64,000 nt of DNA, taken from contig NZ_SDMK01000001.1 of assembly GCF_004123295.1 (NCBI RefSeq), positions 1,736,001 through 1,800,000 of the forward strand, read 5' to 3'. Below are positions 1-8,757 of the stretch, piece by piece. Position 1 is the first letter of the stretch, and each line of letters starts with the position of its first letter. The DNA is from Silvibacterium dinghuense (GTDB lineage Bacteria; Acidobacteriota; Terriglobia; Terriglobales; Acidobacteriaceae). The position numbers and the translations under genes are program-made. The notes under the pieces are model-generated. The model was not told where the DNA came from. It saw only the letters and a list, made by a program, of their open reading frames with translations, and searched no databases.

Positions 1-1728
1 CATGATCGCCTGCTCATTGCAACCGGCTATCTCGCGCTTGGCCCCAAGGATGTGAATCAGCGCTTCAAAGCCCGCTTCAAGATGGACATCGTCGATGACC
101 AGATCGACACCGTAACACGCTCCACCATGGCGCTGACCGTCTCCTGCGCGCGCTGCCACGATCACAAGTTCGATCCTATCCCCACCACGGACTACTATGC
201 GCTTGCCGGCATCTTCACCAGCACGGAAGACGATGCCGGGCTCACCAGCAAGATGGGCGGCAGCAGCCTCGAATACTACGATCCGAAGCATCTCGGCTAT
301 CTCAGCGACGCTGCCCATGCACCGGTCATTGCCAGCGATATACGCGATAAAGCAAAAGCCGAGCGCGATGCCGCGAAAAAGCAGCTGGACGAAGCTCAGG
401 CTGCGATCGATAAAGAGAAGAAAGAAGGCACGCACGCCACGCCAACTCCCGAGCAGAAGCAGAGGCTGGCCGATCTGCAAAGAAACTTCGTACGCCTGAG
501 AGAGAACTATGCATTGCTGGGCGACCTGGGAGAGTTAGGTTACGGCATCCACAGCGTGCGCGACGGAGAAGTCGCAGATACTTCGGTGCGCATTCGTGGC
601 GTCGAAGAACGTCACGGCCCTACCGTTCCGCGCGGCTTCCTCACCGTCCTTCCAATTCCTGGAACAACACAGATTCCCGCTGGCCACAGCGGCCGTCTCG
701 AGCTGGCAGAGTGGATCACGAATCCAGCCAATCCCCTCACCACGCGCGTTTATGTAAACCGTGCATGGGAGCATCTGTTCGGCACCGGTCTTGTCAGCAC
801 GGTCGATAACTTCGGATCTTCCGGAGACAAGCCTGCGAACCCCGCGCTGCTGGACTATCTCTCCCAGGATTTCATGGCCAATGGATGGTCGACGAAAAAG
901 CTCGTGCGCGAGATCGTTCTAAGCCATGCCTACCGTCTTGGATCGGCGGTCCCACCTGGCTATCAGGATGTCGACCCGGCAGATCGTTTTATCTGGCGCC
1001 ATAACCCCCGCAGGCTCGAGACAGAAGAGATTCGCGACAGCATCCTCGCCTCGGCCGGAGATCTCAATCTCGCTCATCCCTCGGGATCATCCTCGATGGC
1101 ACTGCGCATGATCGAGATTCGCGACGATGGCCCGGTGGTCAGCTCGGTGCTCGATGCTGCCGATCGCAACCGCTATCGCAGCGTCTATCTTCCCCTGTTG
1201 CGCGACGAAACACCGCGCACCCTTTCTGCCTTTGATCCCGTCTCCCAGACGCTCGTATCAGGCAAACGCGAGGTCACGACCGTCCCAAGCCAGGCACTCT
1301 TCATGCTCAACTCACCCTTCGTACGGGAGCAGTCCCTTCTCCTCGCAGAGGAACTTCTACGCGCGCACGGCAGCGATGCAAAGCGAATCCGTATCGCATA
1401 CCAGCGCGTGTTGAGCACAAGTCCATCTGAGGAGGATGTCCGCAGGGTACAAGACTTCCTTGCCGCATATGAGCGGAACGCCGCTCCTGCGATCGGCAGA
1501 CAAACAGTGCAGGCGCACCTGCAAACAGTGGCAGGATCATCGGCTCCACACTCGCTGACCGAAGGTATCGTCCGTGAAGACGGACTCACACAGGACGACG
1601 CAATCGATAACGAGCAGGCAGATACTGCAAAACCGGATACTGCAAAGCCCGGCTCCGCAAAAGAAGCGGCATGGGCCGCATTCATTCAGGCCCTTTATGG
1701 ATCGGCAGCATTCCAGTTTGTGCGTTAA
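1..1728 (+). CDS. DUF1549/DUF1553 domain protein, 5' end missing
   Basis: The reading frame is open from base 1, so the gene begins upstream of the window and only its C-terminal part is present. A cytochrome-c-like CARCH motif followed by DHKFDPI lies near the visible N-terminus, as is typical of DUF1549/DUF1553 proteins found in Planctomycetes and Acidobacteria. A charged, Lys/Glu/Ala-rich coiled-coil-like stretch follows (around bases 330-500), then the DUF1553 region with the NRAWEHLFG, NPRRLE and SQALFMLNSPF blocks. Members of this family usually sit next to a DUF1501 gene, as here, and are thought to act outside the cytoplasm; the biochemical role is not established. A Thr/Lys/Pro/Asp repeat stretch sits just before the C-terminus. 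Family call is firm, function open. Confidence 0.85.
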   Translation, partial: HDRLLIATGYLALGPKDVNQRFKARFKMDIVDDQIDTVTRSTMALTVSCARCHDHKFDPIPTTDYYALAGIFTSTEDDAGLTSKMGGSSLEYYDPKHLGYLSDAAHAPVIASDIRDKAKAERDAAKKQLDEAQAAIDKEKKEGTHATPTPEQKQRLADLQRNFVRLRENYALLGDLGELGYGIHSVRDGEVADTSVRIRGVEERHGPTVPRGFLTVLPIPGTTQIPAGHSGRLELAEWITNPANPLTTRVYVNRAWEHLFGTGLVSTVDNFGSSGDKPANPALLDYLSQDFMANGWSTKKLVREIVLSHAYRLGSAVPPGYQDVDPADRFIWRHNPRRLETEEIRDSILASAGDLNLAHPSGSSSMALRMIEIRDDGPVVSSVLDAADRNRYRSVYLPLLRDETPRTLSAFDPVSQTLVSGKREVTTVPSQALFMLNSPFVREQSLLLAEELLRAHGSDAKRIRIAYQRVLSTSPSEEDVRRVQDFLAAYERNAAPAIGRQTVQAHLQTVAGSSAPHSLTEGIVREDGLTQDDAIDNEQADTAKPDTAKPGSAKEAAWAAFIQALYGSAAFQFVR

Positions 1729-1746
1729 CCCCGGCAGATTTATACC

Positions 1747-1779
1747 TTTTCCGCGCACTCGCCCACGATGCGCGGAAAA
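1747..1779. other. Intercistronic hairpin between DUF1553 and DUF1501 genes
   Basis: Perfect 11-bp arms (TTTTCCGCGCA and its complement) enclose an 11-base loop, 18 bases after the stop of the DUF1553 gene. There is no T-run downstream, so it may be a processing or partial termination site rather than a full terminator. Confidence 0.4.
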
Positions 1780-1848
1780 GCAGCATAGAGCATAGAGCCT
1801 GTTAGGTTCTACACGTCGATCGAATTCATAGCGGAGGCAGGACTCACC

Positions 1849-3225
1849 ATGCACTCGAATTTTTCCTATCCATCCCGCAGAGGTTTTCTGCGCATGTCCG
1901 GCGCGGGCTTCGGCCACCTTGCGCTAACCGGCCTGCTGGGTTCATTGGCGAAGACCGCCGCCGCAGCCGACCTCAACACGAATAACCCGCTCGCGCCCAA
2001 GCGGCCGCCGCTTCCTGCCAAGGCAAAGCGCATCATCTTCCTCTTCATGGAAGGCGCAATGTCGACAGTAGACACCTTCGAGTATAAGCCGGAACTGCAA
2101 CGCCGCGATGGCAAGCCAGGCCCGGGAGGCGGCACCATCACCGCATCCAAATTCCAGTTCAAGCAATACGGACAGTCGGGCGCATGGTTCTCCGAGCTTC
2201 TGCCTCATATCGCCGGGCACGCCGATGAATACTGCTTCCTGCGCGGTCTCTACACCGACACGCCGGCGCATCCGCAAGCAGTTGTGCAGCTCCATACGGG
2301 CAGCGCGAATGCCTCGCTCACGCGCCCCAGCATGGGCTCATGGCTGCTTTACGGTCTGGGCACGGAGAACCAGAATCTGCCCGGCTACATCGTCATCAAC
2401 CCGCCGGTTTCTTTTGGTGGCGCAGCGAACTACGGCAGCGCATTTCTGCCTGCGTACTACCAGGGAACAGCCATTACCGACAAAGGCGTGATGCCGAACA
2501 TCCAGGCATCCACGTCGCGTGGGCTGGAACGCCAGCAGATCGACCTGATTCAGGATCTCAATCGCGAAGTAGCCGCAGCGCCAGGCGCGCCGGAAGCAGT
2601 GGAAGGCATCATCAAATCCTACGAGCTGGGCTTTCGCATGCAGGACAGCGTGCCCGAACTTCTGGATATCTCAAAGGAGCCGCAGCATGTCCTCGATGCG
2701 TATGGCGTGAAGCCCGGCATCGAAGGCTCATTCGCCCGCCAGTGCCTGATGGCGCGCCGGCTCAGCGAAGCCGGCGTGCGTTTTGTCGAGATACGCCAGC
2801 CAGGCTGGGATCATCACACGAATCTGCATAACGGCCTCATCGAAGAGACCCGCCGCGTCGATCAGCCGACCGCCGCGCTGCTTGCCGATCTCAAACAGCG
2901 CGGACTGCTCGATGAAACACTCGTGCTCTTCGGCTCGGAGTTCGGTCGCCTGCCCACCTCGCAGGGCGCGGACGGGCGCGATCACAATATCACTGGATAC
3001 GCCATGTTCCTGGCCGGTGCCGGCGTCAAAAAGGGCTACAGCCATGGCAATACAGACGAACTCGGCATGGCCGCAGTCGATGGCCGCATGCACATCAACG
3101 ATCTGCATGCCACGCTGCTGGGCCTGATGGGAATCGACCACGAGCGCTTGACCTATCGCTACGCCGGACGCGATTTCCGGCTCACCGATGTCGCAGGAGT
3201 TGTCCAGCGCGATGTCTTCGCCTGA
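1849..3225 (+). CDS. DUF1501 domain-containing protein (Tat-exported)
   Basis: A 458-residue protein opening with a twin-arginine-like signal (SRRGFLRMSGAGF) and an Ala-rich export segment ending near residue 40. The body shows the DUF1501 pattern related to the sulfatase/alkaline phosphatase fold: IIFLFMEGAMSTVDTF near the start, GSWLLYGLG and NLPGYIVI in the middle, and SEFGRLPTSQG with GRDHN near the C-terminus. The family is usually paired with DUF1549/DUF1553 proteins, and the preceding gene is one. GGAGG occurs 15-19 bases before the ATG. Its enzymatic role is unproven; a secreted hydrolase role is inferred from fold similarity only. Confidence 0.9.
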   Translation: MHSNFSYPSRRGFLRMSGAGFGHLALTGLLGSLAKTAAAADLNTNNPLAPKRPPLPAKAKRIIFLFMEGAMSTVDTFEYKPELQRRDGKPGPGGGTITASKFQFKQYGQSGAWFSELLPHIAGHADEYCFLRGLYTDTPAHPQAVVQLHTGSANASLTRPSMGSWLLYGLGTENQNLPGYIVINPPVSFGGAANYGSAFLPAYYQGTAITDKGVMPNIQASTSRGLERQQIDLIQDLNREVAAAPGAPEAVEGIIKSYELGFRMQDSVPELLDISKEPQHVLDAYGVKPGIEGSFARQCLMARRLSEAGVRFVEIRQPGWDHHTNLHNGLIEETRRVDQPTAALLADLKQRGLLDETLVLFGSEFGRLPTSQGADGRDHNITGYAMFLAGAGVKKGYSHGNTDELGMAAVDGRMHINDLHATLLGLMGIDHERLTYRYAGRDFRLTDVAGVVQRDVFA

Positions 3226-3289
3226 TCCCGGAAGGAAGTTTTTCTGTCTCCATTCCGGAGATGGGCGAAAGAAGATGAACGAAAAAACA

Positions 3290-3334
3290 GAAGAAGCCTG
3301 AAGAGAATGACCGGCCAGAACGGCTTCTTCGTTT
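3290..3334 (+). terminator. Probable terminator of the DUF1501 gene
   Basis: Inverted repeat GAAGAAGCC ... GGCTTCTTC with a 23-base loop, followed by GTTT, 65 bases after the DUF1501 stop and before the convergent tRNA-Leu. The long loop and short T-run make it a moderate candidate. Confidence 0.4.
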
Positions 3335-3351
3335 CAACGTTTGCTTCTCAA

Positions 3352-3438
3352 TGGTGCCCGGAGGGGGACTTGAACCCCCACACCCTTGCGGGTCGCGGAT
3401 TTTAAGTCCGCTGCGTCTGCCGATTTCGCCATCCGGGC
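3352..3438 (-). tRNA. tRNA-Leu (anticodon TAA)
   Basis: The 87-nt gene reads on the minus strand from GCCCGGATGG. The 7-bp acceptor stem (GCCCGGA/TCCGGGC) closes perfectly, the T arm contains GGTTCAAGTCC, the long variable arm is typical of a class II tRNA, and the anticodon loop reads CTTAAAA, giving anticodon TAA. The CCA end is encoded in the DNA. The 331 bases between this gene and the pirin gene hold no credible ORF, only the palindrome described next. Confidence 0.95.
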
Positions 3439-3680
3439 TTTGAGATTACGGCTGGACTTCGCGGACCTGATGGCTTTTCAGCACGCGAAGCGTTCCGCGC
3501 GCGGAAAACGCGCGGAGATACTTTTATTCTACGCTGACTGCATTTCCATCTTCTTTTCGCCGCTCTAGGAGATGGAAACCTCACCGGCTCGCGGCCGAAT
3601 CAAGGATCGGCGAAGCCGCCTGCGATGCTCTGCAAAGTGGTTTCTTGTTCCTTTACCCAATGCGCTCACCTTGCTGCGCC

Positions 3681-3708
3681 GAAATTATCTTGACATCAAG
3701 ATAATTTC
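3681..3708. promoter_or_regulatory. Perfect palindrome upstream of pirin gene (probable MarR operator)
   Basis: Two perfect 13-bp arms (GAAATTATCTTGA and complement) flank a 2-base centre, giving a 28-bp palindrome about 60 bases before the pirin start. Its core, TCTTGAYATCAAGA, is shared with the palindrome before the neighbouring marR gene. MarR-family regulators commonly bind such AT-rich palindromes, so co-regulation of both genes by this MarR protein is inferred. Confidence 0.7.
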
Positions 3709-3769
3709 GATGTGAAATCGGAAAGACAAGCCGGGACTTCTGATCGCATCCGGCACAGGAGGAAATTCC

Positions 3770-4672
3770 ATGTCGGTTCGTCCAGTCAAGAGACTCGTAC
3801 AGTCACAGGAGACCATGGAGGGTGCGGGCGTCCGCCTGCGGCGCGCATTTGGGTTCGGAAACACGAACGAGGTCGATCCATTCCTGCTGCTCGATGACTT
3901 CCGCGGCGACGCCGAGCGCGATTACATTGCAGGCTTCCCATGGCATCCGCACCGCGGCATCGAGACGATCACGTATGTGCTGGCAGGGGAAGTGGAGCAC
4001 GGAGACTCGCTCGGCAACCGCGGCGTCATCGGCACAGGCGACGTCCAGTGGATGACGGCGGGCAGCGGCATCATTCACCAGGAGATGCCGAAGGGCAACG
4101 CTATCGGCCAGATGCACGGCTTTCAACTCTGGGGCAATCTGCCTTCGCACATGAAAATGACTGCTCCGCGCTACCAGGAGATCAAGGCCGAAGAGATCCC
4201 CGAAGTGGTCGACAACGATGGGACGCGCGTGAAGGTCGTGTCCGGCGAGTTCTGGGGCAAAAAGGGACCGGTCGAGGGTGTTGCCGCCGAACCTATCTAC
4301 CTCGATATCTCGCTCGCTCCGGGGCGTGAGCGCAGCATTCCCGTGGAGACACTGCGCAATGCCTTCGCCTATGTCTTCGCCGGCAAAGCGCAGTTCCGAG
4401 GCGCATCCGATCCCCAGGCAGTGCTCACCGAATATGTAGGCCGCGAAGACGAAGGCCCTGTAGCCGGCAACCGCTCACTGGTGATCTTCGACCGTGGTGA
4501 CGAAATCCGCGTCCGGGCCGGCGAAGAAGGCGCACGCTTCCTGCTCGTCTCGGGCAAGCCGCTTGAGGAGCCGGTGGCATGGCGCGGACCGATCGTGATG
4601 AACACGCAGGAGGAACTGCGGCAGGCCTTCCACGAACTGCACACGGGCGAGTTCCTGAAGACCGGGAAGTAA
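3770..4672 (+). CDS. Pirin family protein (cupin metal protein)
   Basis: A 300-residue bicupin of the pirin family. The metal-binding set of the N-terminal cupin is intact: His59 and His61 in FPWHPHRG, and His103 and Glu105 in GSGIIHQEMP. Family members bind Fe or similar metals, and some bacterial pirins degrade quercetin or respond to quinone/oxidative stress. The start at the ATG is supported by AGGAGGAAAT just upstream. The gene is flanked by two similar palindromes and followed by a marR gene on the same strand, a pairing that suggests induction by a small phenolic or electrophilic ligand (inference). No terminator with a T-run separates it from marR. Confidence 0.93.
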   Translation: MSVRPVKRLVQSQETMEGAGVRLRRAFGFGNTNEVDPFLLLDDFRGDAERDYIAGFPWHPHRGIETITYVLAGEVEHGDSLGNRGVIGTGDVQWMTAGSGIIHQEMPKGNAIGQMHGFQLWGNLPSHMKMTAPRYQEIKAEEIPEVVDNDGTRVKVVSGEFWGKKGPVEGVAAEPIYLDISLAPGRERSIPVETLRNAFAYVFAGKAQFRGASDPQAVLTEYVGREDEGPVAGNRSLVIFDRGDEIRVRAGEEGARFLLVSGKPLEEPVAWRGPIVMNTQEELRQAFHELHTGEFLKTGK

Positions 4673-4675
4673 TTG

Positions 4676-4719
4676 CGGTTCGATCTATTCTCTTGATATC
4701 AAGAGAATAGATCGAACCG
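4676..4719. promoter_or_regulatory. 44-bp perfect palindrome upstream of marR
   Basis: Two uninterrupted 22-bp arms meet at GAT|ATC with no mismatch. It lies 3 bases after the pirin stop and 11 bases before the marR start, so it probably overlaps the marR promoter and the site of autorepression. The central TCTTGATATCAAGA matches the core of the palindrome at 3681-3708. It could also form a transcript hairpin. Confidence 0.75.
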
Positions 4720-4730
4720 GCTGGAGGCTC

Positions 4731-5177
4731 ATGGCTACAAAAAAGATCGAAGGAACACACGTCTTCCTCGTCCTGTGGAAGAGCTATCGCGCACTGTCGC
4801 GCGTAGCAGAAGAAAGCATGGAGCGTGTAGGCCTGTGCAGCTCGGACTTCCGCGTTCTTGAGGCCCTGCTGCACAAAGGGCCACTGCCGGTCAATGTAAT
4901 CGGAGAAAAGGTCGAGCTGACAACAGGATCGATCACCACGGCGGTGGACCGCATGGAATCCAAAGGCCTGGTGATGCGGCGTCTGCACGAAGAAGATAAG
5001 CGCGTGCGGCTGGTAGAACTCACAGCAAAGGGCCGGAAGCTCATCGAGAAGGCGTTTGCCGAGCATGCCGCGGATATGGAACAGGCGGCCGGCATACTTT
5101 CCCGCGAAGAAAGGACAACCTTGGTGAGCTTGTTGAAGAAGCTGGGACTGAGCGCGGGAACGCATGATGCGAAGTAG
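4731..5177 (+). CDS. MarR family transcriptional regulator
   Basis: A 148-residue winged-helix regulator of the MarR family. The DNA-binding region runs roughly over residues 30-100, with the recognition helix in LTTGSITTAVDRMESKGLV and the wing in RRLHEEDKRVRLVELTAKG; flanking helices form the dimer interface. GGAGG precedes the ATG. Residue Cys31 (GLCSSDF) near the N-terminal part of the ligand pocket could be a redox sensor as in OhrR/MhqR-like members, but this is only a possibility. The perfect palindrome just upstream is a likely autoregulatory operator, and the similar site before the pirin gene is its likely second target. Confidence 0.93.
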   Translation: MATKKIEGTHVFLVLWKSYRALSRVAEESMERVGLCSSDFRVLEALLHKGPLPVNVIGEKVELTTGSITTAVDRMESKGLVMRRLHEEDKRVRLVELTAKGRKLIEKAFAEHAADMEQAAGILSREERTTLVSLLKKLGLSAGTHDAK

Positions 5178-5210
5178 CGCATCGCCTGCCAGGGATGGCT
5201 ATAGACACAG

Positions 5211-5239
5211 GAAGAGCCGGGCAATCTGCCCGGCTCTTC
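5211..5239 (+). terminator. Strong hairpin downstream of marR
   Basis: Perfect 13-bp GC-rich arms (GAAGAGCCGGGCA and complement) with a 3-base loop lie 33 bases after the marR stop and 38 bases before the end of the convergent small zinc-protein gene. No long T-run follows. It probably terminates the pirin-marR transcript and may act in both directions. Confidence 0.6.
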
Positions 5240-5277
5240 GTCTTGCACACCCTGTATGCGCCGGATCACGCCTGCGA

Positions 5278-5541
5278 TCAGTGCGGCCTGCGGTACTCGA
5301 CGTGGTCTTCGCGAAGATAGTACTCAGCCGAGCAATGGTCGCCGCCGCAAATCATGGACTCACGGCCGTGGAACTGGGAACGGGTAATGAGGCCGAGCGT
5401 GCCGCAGACCGGGCAGGAGAGCACAGCCCAGTAAGGATTGCGCGCGTCACCGAGCGAGCCTGCATTCTCGAGCACGAAGAGTGTACCCGGCTCCATCTGT
5501 TCAGGGATCCATTGATCGAGCCATTGCGTTTCCGATGCCAT
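5278..5541 (-). CDS. Small zinc-ribbon-like protein of unknown function
   Basis: An 87-residue protein starting at the ATG at 5541, with GGAGG seven bases upstream on the coding strand; longer upstream extensions lack this support and composition. It contains a CPVC pair (LSCPVCGTLG) and a second cysteine/histidine cluster (MICGGDHCSAEYY), consistent with one structural zinc site. The N-terminal WLDQWIPEQM stretch is aromatic and acidic. No family is recognised. Similar short single-zinc proteins occur widely in Acidobacteria, but its role cannot be inferred from neighbours, which are not co-directional within an obvious operon. Confidence 0.7.
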   Translation of the reverse strand: MASETQWLDQWIPEQMEPGTLFVLENAGSLGDARNPYWAVLSCPVCGTLGLITRSQFHGRESMICGGDHCSAEYYLREDHVEYRRPH

Positions 5542-5950
5542 CTCGTTCCTCCGCTGGCTTGTCTGGCGCTGATGTCTGGCAGGCCGCTTCACCGCTGAGA
5601 GCGGGCTGCGATGGGTTGTCATGATGCATCCGGCCGAAAACCGGCGCAGGAATCTCTCCTCCTGAGAAAGAATGCAGTGCTGAAACCCGGGACGGTCCAG
5701 TTGCCTGCGCTGGCCGGACTCCGGCGCGCGCAGCGCTGAAAGAGCGCTGGAGAAGCAGGCAAGCTGTATGAGGAAACAGAAAACGCGAGTGGGTAGCGGA
5801 CAAAACAAGTGGCGGGTCTACAACCGCCGTCGGTGCTGGAGAATGCTGTCCGCAAGGCTGAGCTGTCCAGTTCCCTGCGCCTGGCCTCAAAAGCCCGGCG
5901 CTTGAGGCCATTTTTGCCGCAGGCGGCCGGACTGTCAACGGCTCTTTGGT
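5542..5950. other. Intergenic region without recognised genes
   Basis: About 400 bases upstream of the small zinc protein gene. Open frames on both strands lack start context and family similarity. It presumably holds the promoter of the zinc protein gene; no clear -35/-10 pair or repeat was identified. Confidence 0.4.
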
Positions 5951-6004
5951 AAAAAGGCCGGGGATAATCGGTACTTCCAAGGTTCGCCCTGGCTTATTCC
6001 CGGC
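5951..6004 (-). terminator. Candidate terminator of the DegT-type gene
   Basis: On the minus strand GCCGGGAATAA pairs with TTATCCCCGGC (one mismatch) across a long loop and is followed by CTTTTT. It starts 24 bases beyond the aminotransferase stop. The loop of about 26 bases lowers confidence. Confidence 0.45.
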
Positions 6005-6027
6005 TTTGCTGGAGGTTTCTCCGGTCT

Positions 6028-7146
6028 TTACCGGCTTTTTGCAGACTTGAGTGCGTACTCGAGCGCCTGCGTCACGCGGCCTGCGTCTTCGGGCGACTGG
6101 TAGGGATGCATGGGCAGGCTCAGCACGCGAGCCGCGGCACGCTCGGAGACCGGGAAGCTGCCCGCGGCATAGCCACGCTCGCGGCTCAGGTCGGCGAAGA
6201 CCGGCTGCAGATGCAATGCTTCGGGATAGTGAACCGCGGTGGGAATGCCTGCCTCGCGCAAAGCCGCCTCAATCGCAGGGCGATCGTCCACTTCGACCGT
6301 ATACTGCGCCCACGCGCTGGTCGAGTGCGATACGACCTCCGGAGTCGGCAGCACGTCGCGCAGCAGCGCCGTATAGCGGTCAGCCACCTCGTTGCGGGCA
6401 ATCAACTCATCGTCGAAAATCTCCAGCTTGGCGAGCAGGATCGCAGCCTGCAGCGTATCCATGCGTCCATTAATGCCGATGCGCGTGTGATGATAACGGC
6501 TCTGCTGGCCATGATTACGCAGCTCGAGCATGGCCGTGGCCAATGCGTCATCGTTGGTGAAGCAGGCTCCTCCATCCCCATAGGCGCCGAGCGGCTTGGA
6601 AGGGAAAAAGCTGGTACAGCCGATGGTGGAGAGATTGCAGGAGTGGCGTCCCTTATAGAGCGCTCCGAAGCTCTGCGCTGCATCTTCGATCACCGGCAGA
6701 TGGTGCGCATCGGCTATCGCATTGATCGCATCCATATCTGCGGGCTGGCCGTAGAGGCTTACCGGCATGATGGCGCGAGTGCGCGGCGAGAGCGCAGCCT
6801 CCATCTTCGCGGGGTCGAGGTTATATGTCACCGGGTCGATGTCCACAAAAACAGGTACGGCACCGAGCAGCGCGATCATTTCACCGGTAGCAAAAAAGGT
6901 GAAGGGTGCAGTGATGACTTCATCGCCCGGGCCGATACCGAGCGCCATCAAGGCCAGCAGCAGCGCATCCGTGCCGCTCGAGCAGGAGATAGCATGCTTT
7001 ACACCGAGGCGTGCGGCGAGGCGCTCTTCCAGCTCACGCACTTCTGGGCCGAGAATATATTGGCCGTGATCGAGAACAGCCTGGATACGGGCATCGACAG
7101 CAGGCTTGAGACGGCGGTACTGCGTCTTGAGATCGATGAAGTCCAT
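6028..7146 (-). CDS. DegT/DnrJ/EryC1/StrS family aminotransferase
   Basis: A 372-residue PLP enzyme of the sugar-aminotransferase family, which transaminates nucleotide-linked keto-sugars for surface polysaccharides or antibiotics. Hallmarks are the family N-terminus MDFIDLKTQYRRL, the cofactor-binding SSGTDAL, Asp155 in IEDAAQSFGA, and the Schiff-base lysine Lys184 in FFPSKPLGAYGDGG. The start was placed at 7146 because the family N-terminus begins exactly there; a 25-residue upstream extension looks non-coding. It stands alone with no sugar-biosynthesis neighbours, so its exact substrate is unknown. WecE- or Per-like specificity is possible. Confidence 0.92.
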   Translation of the reverse strand: MDFIDLKTQYRRLKPAVDARIQAVLDHGQYILGPEVRELEERLAARLGVKHAISCSSGTDALLLALMALGIGPGDEVITAPFTFFATGEMIALLGAVPVFVDIDPVTYNLDPAKMEAALSPRTRAIMPVSLYGQPADMDAINAIADAHHLPVIEDAAQSFGALYKGRHSCNLSTIGCTSFFPSKPLGAYGDGGACFTNDDALATAMLELRNHGQQSRYHHTRIGINGRMDTLQAAILLAKLEIFDDELIARNEVADRYTALLRDVLPTPEVVSHSTSAWAQYTVEVDDRPAIEAALREAGIPTAVHYPEALHLQPVFADLSRERGYAAGSFPVSERAAARVLSLPMHPYQSPEDAGRVTQALEYALKSAKSR

Positions 7147-7260
7147 GCCTCTTATTCTCGCAGGTTCGAGGCGGCCTCCGCAGAAGGCAGGGATTGCGAA
7201 GACGCGAGGCAGATGGAACAATCGACTTTCCCCCCCGTAAGCCCCCGGAAAGGATGAAGG

Positions 7261-8739
7261 ATGAGAAAGAGGACGACGGCTGCACGCAGGTGGCTGCGCG
7301 CGACGCAGATGTCCATGCGCCTGTCATACATGTTCTGTCCGGCGCTCTGCCTGATGTTCTCTCTGGGCATGACTGTTCCGGAGGCGGCGGCGCAGGCGCC
7401 CATACCATCCCAGGCGCAACCCGCGACTCCGGCTCACCCTCTGGCCTTGACCGGCACGGTGCTGACACCAGAGGGCCCGCTCAAGGACGCGACCGTGTTG
7501 ATCGAGCACGGGCTCATCACCGCGGTCGGACAGAAGGTGGAGATTCCGGCCGGCACGCGGCGCATCGATACGCAGGGAATCATCGCGCCAGGATTCGTCG
7601 ACCTGCACAACCACCCGACATGGAATATCTTTCCGCGCTGGAAGCCGGCGCAGAGTTTCGGCAGCCGCTACGACTGGCAGGCGCTGCCCATGTATCGCAC
7701 GCTCATGGAGGCTCCGCACCGCGCACTGGTGGAAGAAGGGCTGGAGTGCGGCATGGAATGGTACGCGGAGGTAAAAGCCGCAGCCGAAGGCGAAACCAGC
7801 ATCGTAGGCGGAACGAAGGAAGACTGCGGTCAGCGGCTGCTGCGGAATCTCGATCAGCCAGGCGGAACAGACCTGACAGGCAGCACTGCTCCTGGAGCAG
7901 GCGTGATCTACAACGTCTTCCCTTTTCAGATGACAGAGGATGAACTGGGTGCGGCAAAAAGCACGCTCGATCACGGCGGCGCGCTGCTGATCCATGTCTC
8001 CGAAGGCGCGCCGGGAGATGCCTCCGCAGCGCGGGAGTTTGCCATGCTAAAGGGGCGCGGCCTGTTGCGCAAAGGCGTTGCGGTCATTCACGGGGTAGCG
8101 CTGGAGCCGGATAATTTTCGCGAAATGGCCGAAGCCGGCGTGGGACTGGTATGGTCGCCGCGCAGCAATCTCGAGCTCTATGGCGGAACCGCGCAGGTCT
8201 CGGCGGCCAAGGCCGCAGGCGTACGTCTGGCCATCGCTCCGGACTGGAGCCCGACCGGCAGCGACGGCACACTGGCCGAGCTGAACTTCGCCGCCGCATG
8301 GAATAGAACGCAGACGCCGCCCGTCTTTACCGATCGCGAGCTGGTGGAGATGGCGACCAGCGATGCGGCAGCGCTGATCGGCATGGGCGACAGGCTCGGC
8401 ATACTGGCCCCGGGAGCCGAAGGCGACGTAGTGGTGTTGCGGCCACACGAAGAATATCCAGGCAAGGATGCATACTGGAGCGTCGTGCATTCCGACGCGC
8501 GCGACGTGGAGCTGGTCATCACCCACGGAGAAATCATCTACGGCAGCCGGCAGCTAGCCGCTCCCGCAAGGCACAGCTCCGCCATGGATGCCGCCGCCGT
8601 GTGCGGAGAGATCATGGAAGTTGAGCCCCCACCCGTACGCACAGAAGCCCGCTCCTTCAGCGAACTCGAGAACAGGCTAAGCTTCGCACTCGCCGAATGG
8701 GGACGCAAACTGGCACCGCTGGCCGAGTGCGGCCAGTAA
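7261..8739 (+). CDS. Secreted amidohydrolase family protein
   Basis: A 492-residue amidohydrolase-superfamily enzyme with an N-terminal signal peptide (hydrophobic stretch to about residue 42, cleavage near PEAAAQA). The metal site begins with APGFVDLHNHPTWN; later ligands are likely in LLIHVSEG and VIHGVALEPDN, and the catalytic aspartate in LAIAPDWSPTGSDG. The organisation matches imidazolonepropionase-like or chlorohydrolase-like amidohydrolases with a beta-sandwich formed by both ends. The substrate cannot be told from sequence. The gene is divergent from the DegT gene (114 bases between their starts) and convergent with the VapC gene (18 bases between stops). Confidence 0.88.
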   Translation: MRKRTTAARRWLRATQMSMRLSYMFCPALCLMFSLGMTVPEAAAQAPIPSQAQPATPAHPLALTGTVLTPEGPLKDATVLIEHGLITAVGQKVEIPAGTRRIDTQGIIAPGFVDLHNHPTWNIFPRWKPAQSFGSRYDWQALPMYRTLMEAPHRALVEEGLECGMEWYAEVKAAAEGETSIVGGTKEDCGQRLLRNLDQPGGTDLTGSTAPGAGVIYNVFPFQMTEDELGAAKSTLDHGGALLIHVSEGAPGDASAAREFAMLKGRGLLRKGVAVIHGVALEPDNFREMAEAGVGLVWSPRSNLELYGGTAQVSAAKAAGVRLAIAPDWSPTGSDGTLAELNFAAAWNRTQTPPVFTDRELVEMATSDAAALIGMGDRLGILAPGAEGDVVVLRPHEEYPGKDAYWSVVHSDARDVELVITHGEIIYGSRQLAAPARHSSAMDAAAVCGEIMEVEPPPVRTEARSFSELENRLSFALAEWGRKLAPLAECGQ

Positions 8740-8757
8740 GGATCTGTTGCGCGGTTC

